The notes beneath the pieces are model-generated. The model made no database searches. It was given only the letters and a program-made list of their open reading frames with translations, and was not told the origin of the DNA. Below are positions 38,419 through 47,422 of a stretch of DNA of 64,000 nucleotides, in pieces. The first letter of the stretch is position 1. Every line of letters begins with the position of its first letter. Origin of the DNA: Rhizobium brockwellii (lineage in GTDB: Bacteria; Pseudomonadota; Alphaproteobacteria; Rhizobiales; Rhizobiaceae); contig NZ_CP053444.1 in assembly GCF_000769405.2 (NCBI RefSeq), positions 90,226 through 154,225 of the forward strand, in the 5' to 3' direction. The translations under genes were made by a program, and so were the position numbers.

Positions 38419-38523
38419 GTTGCGATTCCGGATTTAGTGCTTTCACAAACAAGGAGAATCGTGCAGGTCACTAGCGATGTGATGATTTGAGGATTTGGAA
38501 GTTTGACCAAGGGCACAGCCGAG

Positions 38524-38700
38524 ATGACATCGTCGGAAAGATATAGGTTCAAGCGTGAAGCGCAGGGCGAGAAACAGGTGCTTCTATGGATTGAATCCGG
38601 TCTGACGACAATTTTGGACGAACTGGTCGAGTCGGGTAACTTCCGCAATCGGTCTGAGGCCGTTGCGGCTGCCCTCAAAAATCTGGTTCATGAACGATAG
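38524..38700 (+). CDS. Small ribbon-helix-helix-like protein
   Basis: A 58-residue protein from the ATG at 38524 (MTSSERYRFKREAQGEKQVLLWI); a TTG at 38503 would add seven codons. The region LLWIESGLTTILDELVESGNFRNRSEAVAAALKNL resembles the RHH/CopG fold. It could be an antitoxin or a plasmid regulator; no partner toxin is visible. Confidence 0.5.
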   Translation: MTSSERYRFKREAQGEKQVLLWIESGLTTILDELVESGNFRNRSEAVAAALKNLVHER

Positions 38701-38873
38701 TAAGGGCTTAACGCTGAAGGCTCCAGGACGGCAATCCCAGAGCCTTCGAGATTAGATAGTGACGATTGGGACACCAGAGCTAACATGCACTTCTGGCTAT
38801 CCCAAGTTACGCTGATTTGTCAACGCCTACTTCGAGGCGAACGGCGAAGCGTTGCCCTGTGAAAGGGATAACT

Positions 38874-39245
38874 ATGAGAAACGCAAGCTCCTCCGGCTGG
38901 CGCCCACAAAAGCCGACACCATCACCGGCAGCAAAGCCCGCTACAGCGGACAAGAAAGTCCTTTTTCAGGCAGCGCACAAGGCGGGCCGCGCGTTGAAAC
39001 TGCCGTCGAGCGCCAGGTTCGTCCTCGACCAGCTCGTCGGCGTCTTCGACGGAGTGCTGGTCGAAAACCGAATGCTCGTCTGGCCCTCGAATGATTTTCT
39101 GGTCAAGCGCACGGGACTGTCGGAGCGGTCTGTCCGCTATTCTCTTAAACGGCTGATCGACCTGGGATTGATCCTCGGGAAGGACAGTCCGAATGGCAAA
39201 CGGTTCGCTCAGCGATCGCCGCGGGGCCAGATCTCGAAGGCATAA
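38874..39245 (+). pseudogene. RepC-like replication initiator, N-terminal part only
   Basis: A 123-residue frame with AAGGGA before the ATG. The part SARFVLDQLVGVFDG ... MLVWPSNDFLVKRTGLSERSVRYSLKRLIDLGLILGKDSPNGKRFAQR resembles the winged-helix N-terminal domain of alphaproteobacterial RepC proteins (full length about 400). The frame stops soon after the DSPNGKR motif, at the point where unrelated sequence begins. This is a broken copy, not a functional origin. Confidence 0.65.
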
Positions 39246-40587
39246 CGTTGTTAGATTGCGCTACCAGCGCTTCAGTCTCTATCATCGCGCAGCCGACCGA
39301 TATGGTCTGACGCTTAGGCCGGCGGCCTCCTATCGCTACGTGTACCCGCTCTCTGAGCGCGATCTTGCGGATCTAGTTTACTACTTCGAAGACAGTGGTG
39401 ACGATGATACCCGCCGTGAGTTCGGTGCATTTCACGCAAACCGCCGACCCGGAGTTCACGCGGTTATTCAAGGTATGGATGCCTGGAACGACTCGTGGCA
39501 GGGCCTGACGCCACCCATGCTTTCGATGCGCGACAACGGTGACGAGATTGTCGTGAAGGACACGCGCAATATAGCGGCGGAACGTGAACATCACGTCAAA
39601 GGCATAGCGCGTGAAATCCTACTGGCTGCCGATCGAGGCACGCCAGAGATCCACCTGGGCCGACAGCTTAAGGGGGCGAACACAATTGAGATTGAGGAGG
39701 CAACTCTTCATCACCTGTTCCTGCCGGCCTTGTCGACGGCGATCTGGCTGGTGCCGGTTCTGACTCAGAGCCTTCGCGCCGCCCTCATCGAAAAGACAAC
39801 GGCCGACTTCGTCACAGCCGCGCGGGCGCTGGGCGCCACAGAGCGGCAGATATTCTGGGAGACCATGTTGCCGAATGACATGAACAACGAAGTGCCTATG
39901 CCCGACGGTAAGGTGGAAACCCGCTTCCGCGGTGTTCACGTTACAGAAAGCGAGCTTATGGTTCCCGATCGAATAGACGGTATTGGATCGCCAGGCTTGC
40001 CCGGCTACATGGATGCACAGCATGATAAACTATTCAGGCAAGCTGTGAATAACGCCAGATCATCGATTGCCGCGCCTCTTCCGGCAAACGCGCCGATTTG
40101 GAGCTCGAACTCTCCATACGGAGACTTTTCCTACGGCGGTTATTCTTGGAATAATGATGTATGGGGAACCGGCGCCGGGCCTCAGACGATTTCGGTTCAT
40201 GCAGGCAAACAGTGGAGCGTTTGGTCGAACCAGCCTAATACAGATGGCATCAAGAGCTATCCCCACCAGGCGTTAAATATCGAAAAACCTCTCAGTTCAA
40301 TTAATACTCTGACTTCGAGCTTCAAGACACTGAAGCACCCCATCTCGTTCGACGCGCCCGACGACAGGAAAGTCAATCTGCTGCTCGGCGTGATATGGCC
40401 TCGCGACAGCAGGGAAGGATTCGTTCCCGCGCTGTCGCGATCCGTCCGCCTGCTTCGCCAGCCTGGCTATCGGGAATGCCTTCGCAACGCGACGTCGTCG
40501 GCCGAAGCCCACGCCGGGATCGAAGCCTTTGAGGCGGGAAGTGGCGGGTCCCTTCGGTACGCCCCTTCCAAGGGGCGGAAGGCATGA
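39193..40587 (+). pseudogene. Mosaic ORF made of fragments of four unrelated genes
   Basis: One uninterrupted 464-codon frame strings together pieces of different families. Residues about 20-150 resemble the C-terminal part of B12-type radical SAM C-methyltransferases used in RiPP maturation (AASYRYVYPLSERDLADLVYYFE). Residues 174-228 are an ABC-type dipeptide permease (LFLPALSTAIWLVPVL ... DFVTAARALGATERQIFW). Residues about 295-378 look like a GH12-type endoglucanase (NNDVWGTGAGP ... SYPHQALN). Residues 380-446 resemble the PtsN/IIA-Ntr C-terminus (FDAPDDRKVNLLLGV ... RSVRLLRQPGYRECL). A real product is doubtful; it is better read as fused gene scraps. Confidence 0.7.
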
Positions 40588-40657
40588 GTCGATAGCGCTT
40601 CCGCGCGGGCCGCGGGACTCCGGACGAGGGTGCGAATGCGGGTGCGCGTCCCGAAGA

Positions 40658-40957
40658 TCAGGGCACCCGGTCGTTCGCGACTATCCCGCCCTCGCCCTCC
40701 ATGCGGGCGATGCGCTTCGCTTCCGATTCCGTGAACTTACGCCGTACCCCGATGCCGCCGCCGTTCTCCTCGATGAACACCGCGCCAAGTTCTTCAAGGG
40801 CTGCCTGGAGGGCCGCGATGGTCTTGTCGTCAGGCTCGTAGTGCTTGTGTTCGAAGTCGCGGATGACGGCTTCATCGATGCCGGAGCGGATGGTGAGCTT
40901 GCCGCGGGTGATCTCGACGAGTGCCCTCGCCGCCCGGCATTGCGAACCAGTTATCAT
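40658..40957 (-). CDS. XRE-family regulator (99 residues)
   Basis: A complete small HTH protein typical of rhizobial accessory DNA: MITGSQCRAARALVEITRGKL, then an HTH (IRSGIDEAVIRDFEHKHYEPDDKTIAALQAALEELG) and GAVFIEENGGGIGVRRK, the usual C-terminal end. No partner is seen. Confidence 0.8.
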   Translation of the reverse strand: MITGSQCRAARALVEITRGKLTIRSGIDEAVIRDFEHKHYEPDDKTIAALQAALEELGAVFIEENGGGIGVRRKFTESEAKRIARMEGEGGIVANDRVP

Positions 40958-41045
40958 TCTCTTCTCCTTCAGTCCTTAATGGCGGGCCAGTCTTCTCCTG
41001 CCGCCGTCCGGAAGCAAGGGGCGCCGGGCCCGGGTCGCGGCCGTC

Positions 41046-41285
41046 ACGTGTCGCCGGAAGGCTCGCCGTAGTGTGGCAGCGACTAATTCCAATGCAAGGC
41101 CCCGAAACGGGTCGCTAGGGCCACGACGAAACCAGTTACGATCGCCGGCCAGCGCCAACCGGTCACGCGCTTTCAGGCCGTTCTCGGCAGCCGCGAGCAG
41201 CCAGTGGGCGATGGGGAGCAATCGCGACTCACGATTGCGATCCCGGCGGCTGCCAGCGTCCAGTGCTGTTTGCCGCCGCCGCTCA
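41046..41285 (-). pseudogene. Fragment of a DUF1612/HTH-type plasmid protein
   Basis: The minus-strand frame reads SRRDRNRESRLLPIAHWLLAAAENGLKARDRLALA, which matches [34 protein letters not shown] in the intact gene at 61030. Only about 45-80 codons remain and no start codon is at the left end. Confidence 0.75.
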
Positions 41286-41287
41286 CC

Positions 41288-41620
41288 TTAATCCAAGTCG
41301 ATGATGCGTTGACGCGCTTCACACTGACGCCGCGGCCCCCTGAGTGCGGAACGGGCTATACTGATGAAGGTTGTCGCGTGAAATGGACGCTCGACAAAAC
41401 TGACATTGCCCAAGATTTCCGGCAGTCTCGCCGCCGATGGATTGCGTTCTGGACCACCGCCGCGCCCCGTCAGAATTACGAACGGAAGATAGGACCAGCT
41501 TGGTTGTTTTTCAATCCAGAGCGCAATGGAGCGTAGATCAGCTGCGCGTGAGGCCCCCTCCGTGACTACTCCAAAGGCGATCAACGGCACGCCAAAGCCA
41601 GTGTTTGCTATTTTGATCGC
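41288..41620 (-). pseudogene. Receiver/histidine-kinase fragment
   Basis: The C-terminal part of the minus-strand frame (LRSIALWIEKQPSWSYLPFVILTGRGGGPERNPSAARL ... ILGNVSFVERPFH) resembles the receiver-like N-terminal domain found before the kinase domain in some rhizobial histidine kinases. The frame has no kinase domain and no convincing start, so it is a scrap. Confidence 0.6.
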
Positions 41621-41838
41621 GCGAAGCTTGCAGCCGTTGCACAGGTGCTGGTTTAGCGTTCTTGTATTCCGCTCCCATGCAAGCCGTGGATGACCGTTCG
41701 ACGCCACGAGTGGTCAGGAGACTCGACGTCTTTCAAAAGATCGTGTTGTCACCGGAGTGTGTGTGGTCGGGCTCGCTAGCTCAGGCTAATTGCGTAATTC
41801 GGTGAGTACGAATGCGCTCTGTTGATAAAGGCTGATCA

Positions 41839-42717
41839 ATGTCGATTTTGAATACCCTGAGTTCCGGACATCATGTCGTCGATATCGATGGAATTCGCCA
41901 AAGTTTTCATGTCACGGGCAAAGGGCCGGTGATCGTGGTTCATCCCGGCGGCCCAGGAATTCACTGGCAATATCTTCGCATGCCCCTCTTGGAGCGCCAT
42001 TTTACCATGGTGTACCTTGAGCCGATTGGTACAGGTGGTTCAGGCCAATTAGCAGAACATCCGCACGGCTATACTATTGAACTCTTTGCAAATCAGCTTC
42101 GCAGATTTCTTGAGACGCTCGACATTTCTAATGTCATCCTTCTCGGTCATTCGCACGGCGGTTTTGTCATCCAGGAACATACGAGCGGAAGCCCCGATCG
42201 CGTATCGGGGATGATCTTGTACTCATCGTCGGCGGTGACAGGCAATGACTTTATGAGGAACGCCGCAAACGGCATTCAAGCCTTTGCTGATCGCCATCAC
42301 GCCGATGGGCCAGCGGTACTCCAAGCTTGGCAGTCGGTCCCTAAGATGTCGAGCGATGACGACTATACAAAGATAATGCGCGACCTACTCCCCGCTTACT
42401 TTGCCGATGGTGTCCGAGAGAAGCTTGATCTTGAAGCGTTTCGCGCAGGGATTAACGCCACACTTCTCATTGGCAACAACGAACCCTTTGATGCTCGATC
42501 GAGACTTCAAAATCTTTCCGTGCGGACGCTAATTCTCACAGGTGATCACGATTTCATATGCGGGCCTAAATGGGGCGAAACCCTGCATGACAGCCTTCGA
42601 AATTCCGAGCTGGTACGCTTTGCCCATAGCGGCCATTTCGCTCATCTTGAGCAGCCGGAGGAATTCCTCGCCTCGGTACTTGCATTCGTTAAAGCTCATA
42701 AGCTAACCCCGCACTGA
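41839..42717 (+). CDS. Alpha/beta hydrolase
   Basis: A 292-residue alpha/beta hydrolase, perhaps of the proline-iminopeptidase/haloperoxidase type. The catalytic serine is in GHSHGG (about residue 109), Asp in LTGDHDF (about 232) and His in HSGHFAHLE (about 260). The oxyanion region HPGGPGIHW is typical of this family. Substrate is unknown. No clear operon partner. Confidence 0.88.
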   Translation: MSILNTLSSGHHVVDIDGIRQSFHVTGKGPVIVVHPGGPGIHWQYLRMPLLERHFTMVYLEPIGTGGSGQLAEHPHGYTIELFANQLRRFLETLDISNVILLGHSHGGFVIQEHTSGSPDRVSGMILYSSSAVTGNDFMRNAANGIQAFADRHHADGPAVLQAWQSVPKMSSDDDYTKIMRDLLPAYFADGVREKLDLEAFRAGINATLLIGNNEPFDARSRLQNLSVRTLILTGDHDFICGPKWGETLHDSLRNSELVRFAHSGHFAHLEQPEEFLASVLAFVKAHKLTPH

Positions 42718-42949
42718 GGCCTTAGCCAATCTCAGCTTCCTCGCAGGATCGTCACTCCGCATGACTTTGTTTCCAGATGGACATTACGTTGCCGTCGGTT
42801 GGCTAGCCTTCTCGACATCTTAGAGTTCGCCGATCCGGTGTAAGGCTGGGATCTCGTCGTGCTGCCAGTAAATGATTTTCAGCCAGATGCGGCAGGGCCG
42901 CTGTTCAACCTTCATTCCCCGGGGCGTCCACAGATGCCCCTTTAATGTT

Positions 42950-43051
42950 CAGGGGCCTGGATGGTAACGAGGTGGCTCACATGATCCGCAAGCGCCAATT
43001 TTCAACCAGTGGCCAATCGGCATTTCAGCAATTCGCCGCACTCGCTGCATA
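42950..43051 (+). pseudogene. IS6-family transposase C-terminal scrap
   Basis: A short plus-strand frame reads GNEVAHMIRKRQFSTSGQS then FQQFAALAA and stop. This is the conserved C-terminus of IS6/IS240-type transposases. No upstream part is visible. Confidence 0.7.
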
Positions 43052-43233
43052 ACTGTGTCCAGCGATGGCCGCTTCTGCGATCTTTTCAAACGTTTGCGAC
43101 AAAACCCGCGCGGCTTCTGAGCAGTACGTGAATGAGAACCAGTCTTGGAGGGGAAGTGGCGTCACCCCGCCGGAGCACTGATACTCGCATGAATCTTTCG
43201 GCGCCCCCTTGCAAAACCGCCCGCGAACGTTTA
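43052..43233. other. Spacer before the TetR gene
   Basis: No gene recognised. Confidence 0.3.
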
Positions 43234-43249
43234 GATGATTGTTATCATC
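43234..43249. promoter_or_regulatory. Candidate TetR operator
   Basis: GATGAT-TGTT-ATCATC is a perfect 6-bp-arm inverted repeat, 25 bp upstream of the TetR-family gene. It could be its autoregulatory operator. Confidence 0.5.
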
Positions 43250-43274
43250 CATTTGCTAGGGAAGGTGAGCCGCC

Positions 43275-43856
43275 ATGCGAAACAGCGCAGCCAAGAAAGA
43301 CGCTAATCGCCAGCTGATCTTGCAGGCCGCAGGACGGCTATTTCGAGAAAAGGGCATCGAGCAGGTCGGCGTGGCGGATGTCATGAGAGCCGCTGGAATG
43401 ACGCACGGCGGATTCTACAGGCATTTCTCGGACAAGTCGGATTTGGCAACGCAAGCCATCAGCCAAGCCTTAGCCGTGCAGCAGGAGGCAGCGATCAACG
43501 GTGCTCCTGGCATTCCCGCACTTGCAGAGAGTTACCTGAACTCCGAGCACCGGGACAGCATCGGTTCAGGCTGTGTATTTGCGGCCCTTGGCTCGGAGAC
43601 GGCCCGCGGACATGATGCGAGCCGTGCGGCGATGTCGCAGGCCATTCGCAGCCAGATCGATTTTCTTGCGGCAGGGGCTGCCGGCAAGACTGACGAACAG
43701 CGGCGACAGATAGCGGTCGGCAGTTGGTCCGCAATGATCGGCGCCTTGATCCTCTCGCGGATCAGCGAAGATGCCACTCTCTCAGAAGAGATTCTCCACG
43801 AAACCAAAGGTTGGCTGCTCAGCCAGCAAACATCTATCTCGGCCGATCGCCCGTGA
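43275..43856 (+). CDS. TetR-family repressor
   Basis: A 193-residue TetR regulator with the N-terminal HTH (RQLILQAAGRLFREKGIEQVGVADVMRAAGMTHGGFYRHFSDKSDL). It lies 53 bp before an Old Yellow Enzyme gene in the same direction and likely regulates it, as do many TetR proteins near ene-reductase genes. AAGGTGAG precedes the ATG. Confidence 0.9.
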   Translation: MRNSAAKKDANRQLILQAAGRLFREKGIEQVGVADVMRAAGMTHGGFYRHFSDKSDLATQAISQALAVQQEAAINGAPGIPALAESYLNSEHRDSIGSGCVFAALGSETARGHDASRAAMSQAIRSQIDFLAAGAAGKTDEQRRQIAVGSWSAMIGALILSRISEDATLSEEILHETKGWLLSQQTSISADRP

Positions 43857-43909
43857 GCGTCGGCACGAAAGCAAGTACGCAAGCGCGATCGAATTGAGGA
43901 TTCTGCACC

Positions 43910-45004
43910 ATGAACGTCACCCCCCTTTTCCGTCCCTTTAAGCTTGGGCAATTGGACCTGAGAAACCGCATCGTCATGGCTCCGATGACGCGGAAGCTAA
44001 GTCCAGACGGCGTTCCGGGTGAGGATGTATCGCAATATTATCGGCGTCGCGCCGAGGGTGGTGTCGGATTGATCATCACCGAAGGCACGACTATCGGGCG
44101 TCCTGCCGCCTCAAGTAGTTCGTCTATCCCGAATTTCCATTCACCCGACAGCCTCGTTGGCTGGGCAAAAGTAGTGAGGGAAGTCCATGCTGCCGGGTCG
44201 CGAATTGCGCCGCAGCTCTGGCATCTCGGCAACCTCCGCGCAAAAGGGACCGGACCATCACCGGAAACGCCCTCTGAAGGCCCGAGCGAAACGGAATCTG
44301 GGGCGAGGGCGATGACCGATGCCGATATCGCCGATAGCATTGCGGCGTTTGCCACGGCTGCCGCGGCCGCTCGCAAGATTGGATTTGACGCGGTAGAGCT
44401 CCACGGAGCCCATGGCTACCTCCTCGACCAGTTTTTGTGGTCGCGCACAAACGGCCGCGCGGATGCTTACGGTGGCGACGCGGCGCAACGGACGCGATTT
44501 GCGACAGATGTCGTCCGGGCCGTTCGTCAGGCCGTCGGACCTGACTTCCCGATCATCTTCCGCTTTTCGCAATGGAAACTTCAGGACTATGCGGCAACGC
44601 TCGCGGGAGATGCTGTGGAGCTTGAGCAGGTTCTAGGCCCACTCAGCGACGCCGGGGTCGATATTTTTCATGCTTCGACGAGGCGCTTTTGGGAGCCGGC
44701 ATTTACGGGCTCCTCACTTAATCTCGCGGGATGGACCCGCAAGATCACAGGGCGGCCAACGATCAGCGTTGGTTCGGTTGGCCTCTCTGGTGCCGATTTC
44801 CTCGAACAGCTGCTCGGCGAGTCAAATGGCGCACCGCTCGGCACGCTGGAGGAACTGTTGCGACGCATGGAAGAGGAAGAATTCGATCTGATAGCAATCG
44901 GACGAGCCCTCATCAGCAACCCGAACTGGCCGAACGCCATGCGGCGGGGGGATTTCCAGGCGCTGTTCCCCTTCGAAAAGTCGCATTTGGCTTCACTCGC
45001 CTAG
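43910..45004 (+). CDS. Old Yellow Enzyme-type NADH:flavin oxidoreductase
   Basis: A 364-residue FMN-dependent ene-reductase of the OYE family (NemA-like). The start LFRPFKLGQLDLRNRIVMAPMTR, the HGAHGYLLDQFLW active-site His/His-Tyr region and the SNPNWP end are clear. It reduces electron-poor alkenes or nitro compounds; natural substrate unknown. TetR precedes it and a DUF1330 protein follows. Confidence 0.94.
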   Translation: MNVTPLFRPFKLGQLDLRNRIVMAPMTRKLSPDGVPGEDVSQYYRRRAEGGVGLIITEGTTIGRPAASSSSSIPNFHSPDSLVGWAKVVREVHAAGSRIAPQLWHLGNLRAKGTGPSPETPSEGPSETESGARAMTDADIADSIAAFATAAAAARKIGFDAVELHGAHGYLLDQFLWSRTNGRADAYGGDAAQRTRFATDVVRAVRQAVGPDFPIIFRFSQWKLQDYAATLAGDAVELEQVLGPLSDAGVDIFHASTRRFWEPAFTGSSLNLAGWTRKITGRPTISVGSVGLSGADFLEQLLGESNGAPLGTLEELLRRMEEEEFDLIAIGRALISNPNWPNAMRRGDFQALFPFEKSHLASLA

Positions 45005-45046
45005 CATCGACAGTTTCCAATTTAATCCATCAACAGGAGTTAAACC

Positions 45047-45397
45047 TTGACTACTTATCTGATCAACCACCTGCGAATCCCCGGCGACGTTCCCAATGAC
45101 CAGGGCCTCACTTATCTCGAAAGCGTTGAAGCAACAGTTGCTCCATTTGGCGGTAAATGGCTTGCGCAGGGACCTGCGACCGTTGTCGAGGGGACTTGGT
45201 CTGGTGCCGTCGTCCTCATGGAATTTCCGAGCCGCGAAGCAGCTGACACCTGGTACAATTCGCCTGAATACCAGGCTATCCTGCCGCTTCGCACGAAGAA
45301 CTCGATCTCCGACCTTATCTTGATCGATCAGTTGCCTGAAGGCTTCACCGTCAAGGGCTTTGCCCAGGATGTCCGGCGCGCGATCGCCGGCGCCTGA
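45047..45397 (+). CDS. DUF1330-domain protein
   Basis: A 116-residue DUF1330 protein. The family pattern is seen in LESVEATVAPFGGKWLAQGP, then EGTWSGAVVLMEFPSREAADTWYNSPEYQAILPLR. It is 42 bp after the ene-reductase, probably co-transcribed. Role unknown (ferredoxin-like dimeric fold). Confidence 0.92.
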   Translation: MTTYLINHLRIPGDVPNDQGLTYLESVEATVAPFGGKWLAQGPATVVEGTWSGAVVLMEFPSREAADTWYNSPEYQAILPLRTKNSISDLILIDQLPEGFTVKGFAQDVRRAIAGA

Positions 45398-45410
45398 CCC
45401 AAAACAAGTC

Positions 45411-45435
45411 GCTGCGCCGCGTCACGCGGCGCAGC
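45411..45435 (+). terminator. Strong hairpin after the DUF1330 gene
   Basis: GCTGCGCCGCG (45411-45421), TCA loop, CGCGGCGCAGC (45425-45435): a perfect 11-bp stem 14 bp after the stop. No T-run follows, but the position fits a transcript end. Confidence 0.65.
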
Positions 45436-45620
45436 ACAAGATGACGGGTTCTGTCGCGCGCTGCTGCATGGACTCATGACTGTTAGACCGCCTGCGAGAC
45501 CAGGAGATAAAAACACACCAGCCGGCGGATGGGCCGCTCCGCATGAAGTTGGCTCCTCACCAAGCGGTTGGTTCCGTTGTGAGCAATAGGCTGTAGTTCC
45601 ACTGGGCTGTTAGACGCGGG
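45436..45620. other. Spacer before the cupin remnant
   Basis: No gene recognised. Confidence 0.3.
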
Positions 45621-45740
45621 ATCCCATTCATTTGATTGAGAGGGAAGAGCCGTCTCATCTGCATCCGCAACGAAGACTGCGAGTAACCTTGCTGCATCGT
45701 CTCGTCGCATTTCACACCGGCTGGATCCCACCAAGTGGTT
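45621..45740 (-). pseudogene. Cupin gene 3' remnant
   Basis: The minus-strand translation DDAARLLAVFVADADETALPSQ matches the C-terminal end of the cupin at 52217 (KPARLLAVFVVDADETTL). The flanking DNA (for example CATTCATTTGATTGAG versus CGTTCATTTGATCGGG at 52213) is also similar. It is a broken duplicate of that gene's end. Confidence 0.75.
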
Positions 45741-45920
45741 CAACGCGTAGGTCTTTTTTGTCAGACGCCGCCGTCGAACGCCGCTTGAGAGATCAGGGCC
45801 TAGCCCGGGCGATCAATGGATTTCACGGACGTTCCTACCATACGAACGAACGGAGAAAGGCGATGAAGCGAAGCGCGGACACTTGCGGAGGCCGAGGGCG
45901 CAGTCCTCCGCCACCTATCC

Positions 45921-46577
45921 TCATGCGCTATTTGCACTGAGCTTGGCTTGGCTGTGTACGGACAGGTCGGTGCGGCGTGGGAGATACTGGCGCAGCAATC
46001 GATTGGTGTTTTCATTCGAACCGCGCTGCCAGGGTGATCGGGGATCGCAGAAGTAGATCTCAACGTCAGCGGCCATTGCCAGACGCTGATGGTCGGCCAG
46101 TTCCTTGCCCCGATCCCAGGTCAGTGATTGAAGTTCGCACGGTAGTTTCTGCGACTGCTTGATAAGGGCAGAGACCACGCTTTCGGTATCCTTGTTTGCG
46201 ACCTTGATCAGCATGACATAATGCGAGTGACGCTCGACCAACGTCGCTATGTAGCTGTTCCTCGACCCGCCGATAAGATCGCCCTCCCAATGACCGGGAA
46301 CGGCACGGTCTTCGACAGACGCAGGTCTCTCGCTTATGGAAATCGCATCTTTGATCTGGCCCAAGCCGCTCCGTGTCATGCTGGCATGCCGGGAACGACG
46401 GATTGTTCGTCTTGCCCTAAGGTGTTCGAGAATTCGTTTTTCAGCGCCCCGCGGGCCTGTACGTACAGGCTGCGGTAGATCGTTTCGGAGAGGCGCGAAA
46501 GCGACCAGGAACTCCTGGGGCCGCGCGGGGCAAGACGCTCGCGAGGCGGGACCTGCTGAACCCGGCGATCCTCCACA
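45921..46577 (-). pseudogene. IS30-family transposase, frameshifted and truncated
   Basis: The C-terminal core (VPGHWEGDLIGGSRNSYIATLVERHSHYVM ... CDPRSPWQRGSNENTNRLLRQYLP) is that of IS30. The more N-terminal part SETIYRSLYVQARGALKNE lies in a different frame at 46376-46576. A frameshift therefore separates the two, and the N-terminal HTH is missing. Confidence 0.85.
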
Positions 46578-46711
46578 CGGTTAGCACTGCCAGAAGAGAG
46601 ACCTCCAAGTCAAATTGCGCGGCAGGGTAAGTTTGTCGGGTGTCTTATGGCCGATTGTGCTTGCCCTGTTGCCAGTGCGGGACACGTAATCCGCGGTCCG
46701 GCGCGATGCCG
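46578..46711. other. Spacer after IS30 remnant
   Basis: No gene recognised. Confidence 0.3.
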
Positions 46712-47104
46712 TTACGGCCGGGCGACATGCCAGACGCCTTCGGCGCCGTCACCATGGACGTCTCCCGGCTGGGAATCGAAGTGATAGGTATAGAGCGGCG
46801 CGCCGTTATAGGCCCACTGGGTGACGCCTGTCGGCCGCGTGACGATGCTCCAAGGGCCGGAAGCCTTGGCGCCGGCCGGTGCTTCGAACGGAGGCCAGGC
46901 GAGAGCGCAGATCAGGGTGCATTCGGACTTTCCGGGCTGGTCCTTGTCGAAGGTGTAAAGCGACTGACCATCGGCATCCGTCAGCAGCTTGTGCTGTCCG
47001 ATTGTTGCGACGGCAGCGGGCGACATGGTCTTTGCCTCTGCCAGCGATGCCGACATCAGGGCGAGGCCGAGGGAAACGAAGAGGGTTCTGGTCATTGCAG
47101 ACAT
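46712..47104 (-). CDS. Secreted YxFxxD-repeat (COG4315-type) protein
   Basis: A 130-residue protein with a signal peptide (MTRTLFVSLGLALMSASLAEA, cleavage about residue 24). Two family repeats are clear: SLYTFDKDQPGKSECTLICALAWPP and APLYTYHFDSQPGDVHGDG. The family is a predicted exported protein of unknown function. I choose the ATG at 47104 (MSAMTRT), since the longer frame to 47311 lacks similarity. Confidence 0.85.
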   Translation of the reverse strand: MSAMTRTLFVSLGLALMSASLAEAKTMSPAAVATIGQHKLLTDADGQSLYTFDKDQPGKSECTLICALAWPPFEAPAGAKASGPWSIVTRPTGVTQWAYNGAPLYTYHFDSQPGDVHGDGAEGVWHVARP

Positions 47105-47422
47105 TTCGAGGTCCTTTCTGTTGTTGCTCCGAGCCGAATGGGGGTATGCGGCACGGGCGGCGTGTGTTTGGGGGAGGGTTTCAGTCTCGCGGGCACCTAA
47201 CCCTTGGGGGCGAGTGCCGTCGGCACCGGCAGAATGAATTCCGAAGCAACCTTCAGGTCGTATTGTCTTCGACGGCGCGCATCGTGCCGTCGCGATTCCA
47301 GTCCCCTCCAAACTGAATCCAGTCGATGATCATAAGGAAGGGCTTGGGCGTCCGCCCTGGCTAGCATAGGAGACGGTGATGTTCATCGGCGCGTAGGATT
47401 CGGCCACCGTCCCTGCAGTCTA
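47105..47422. other. Spacer between COG4315-type gene and hydrolase
   Basis: No gene supported. It should contain the promoter of the leftward gene. Confidence 0.3.

Noticed and set aside
38874..39245. RepC-like frame as a functional replication gene
   Set aside because: Only the N-terminal domain is present and repA/repB are absent.
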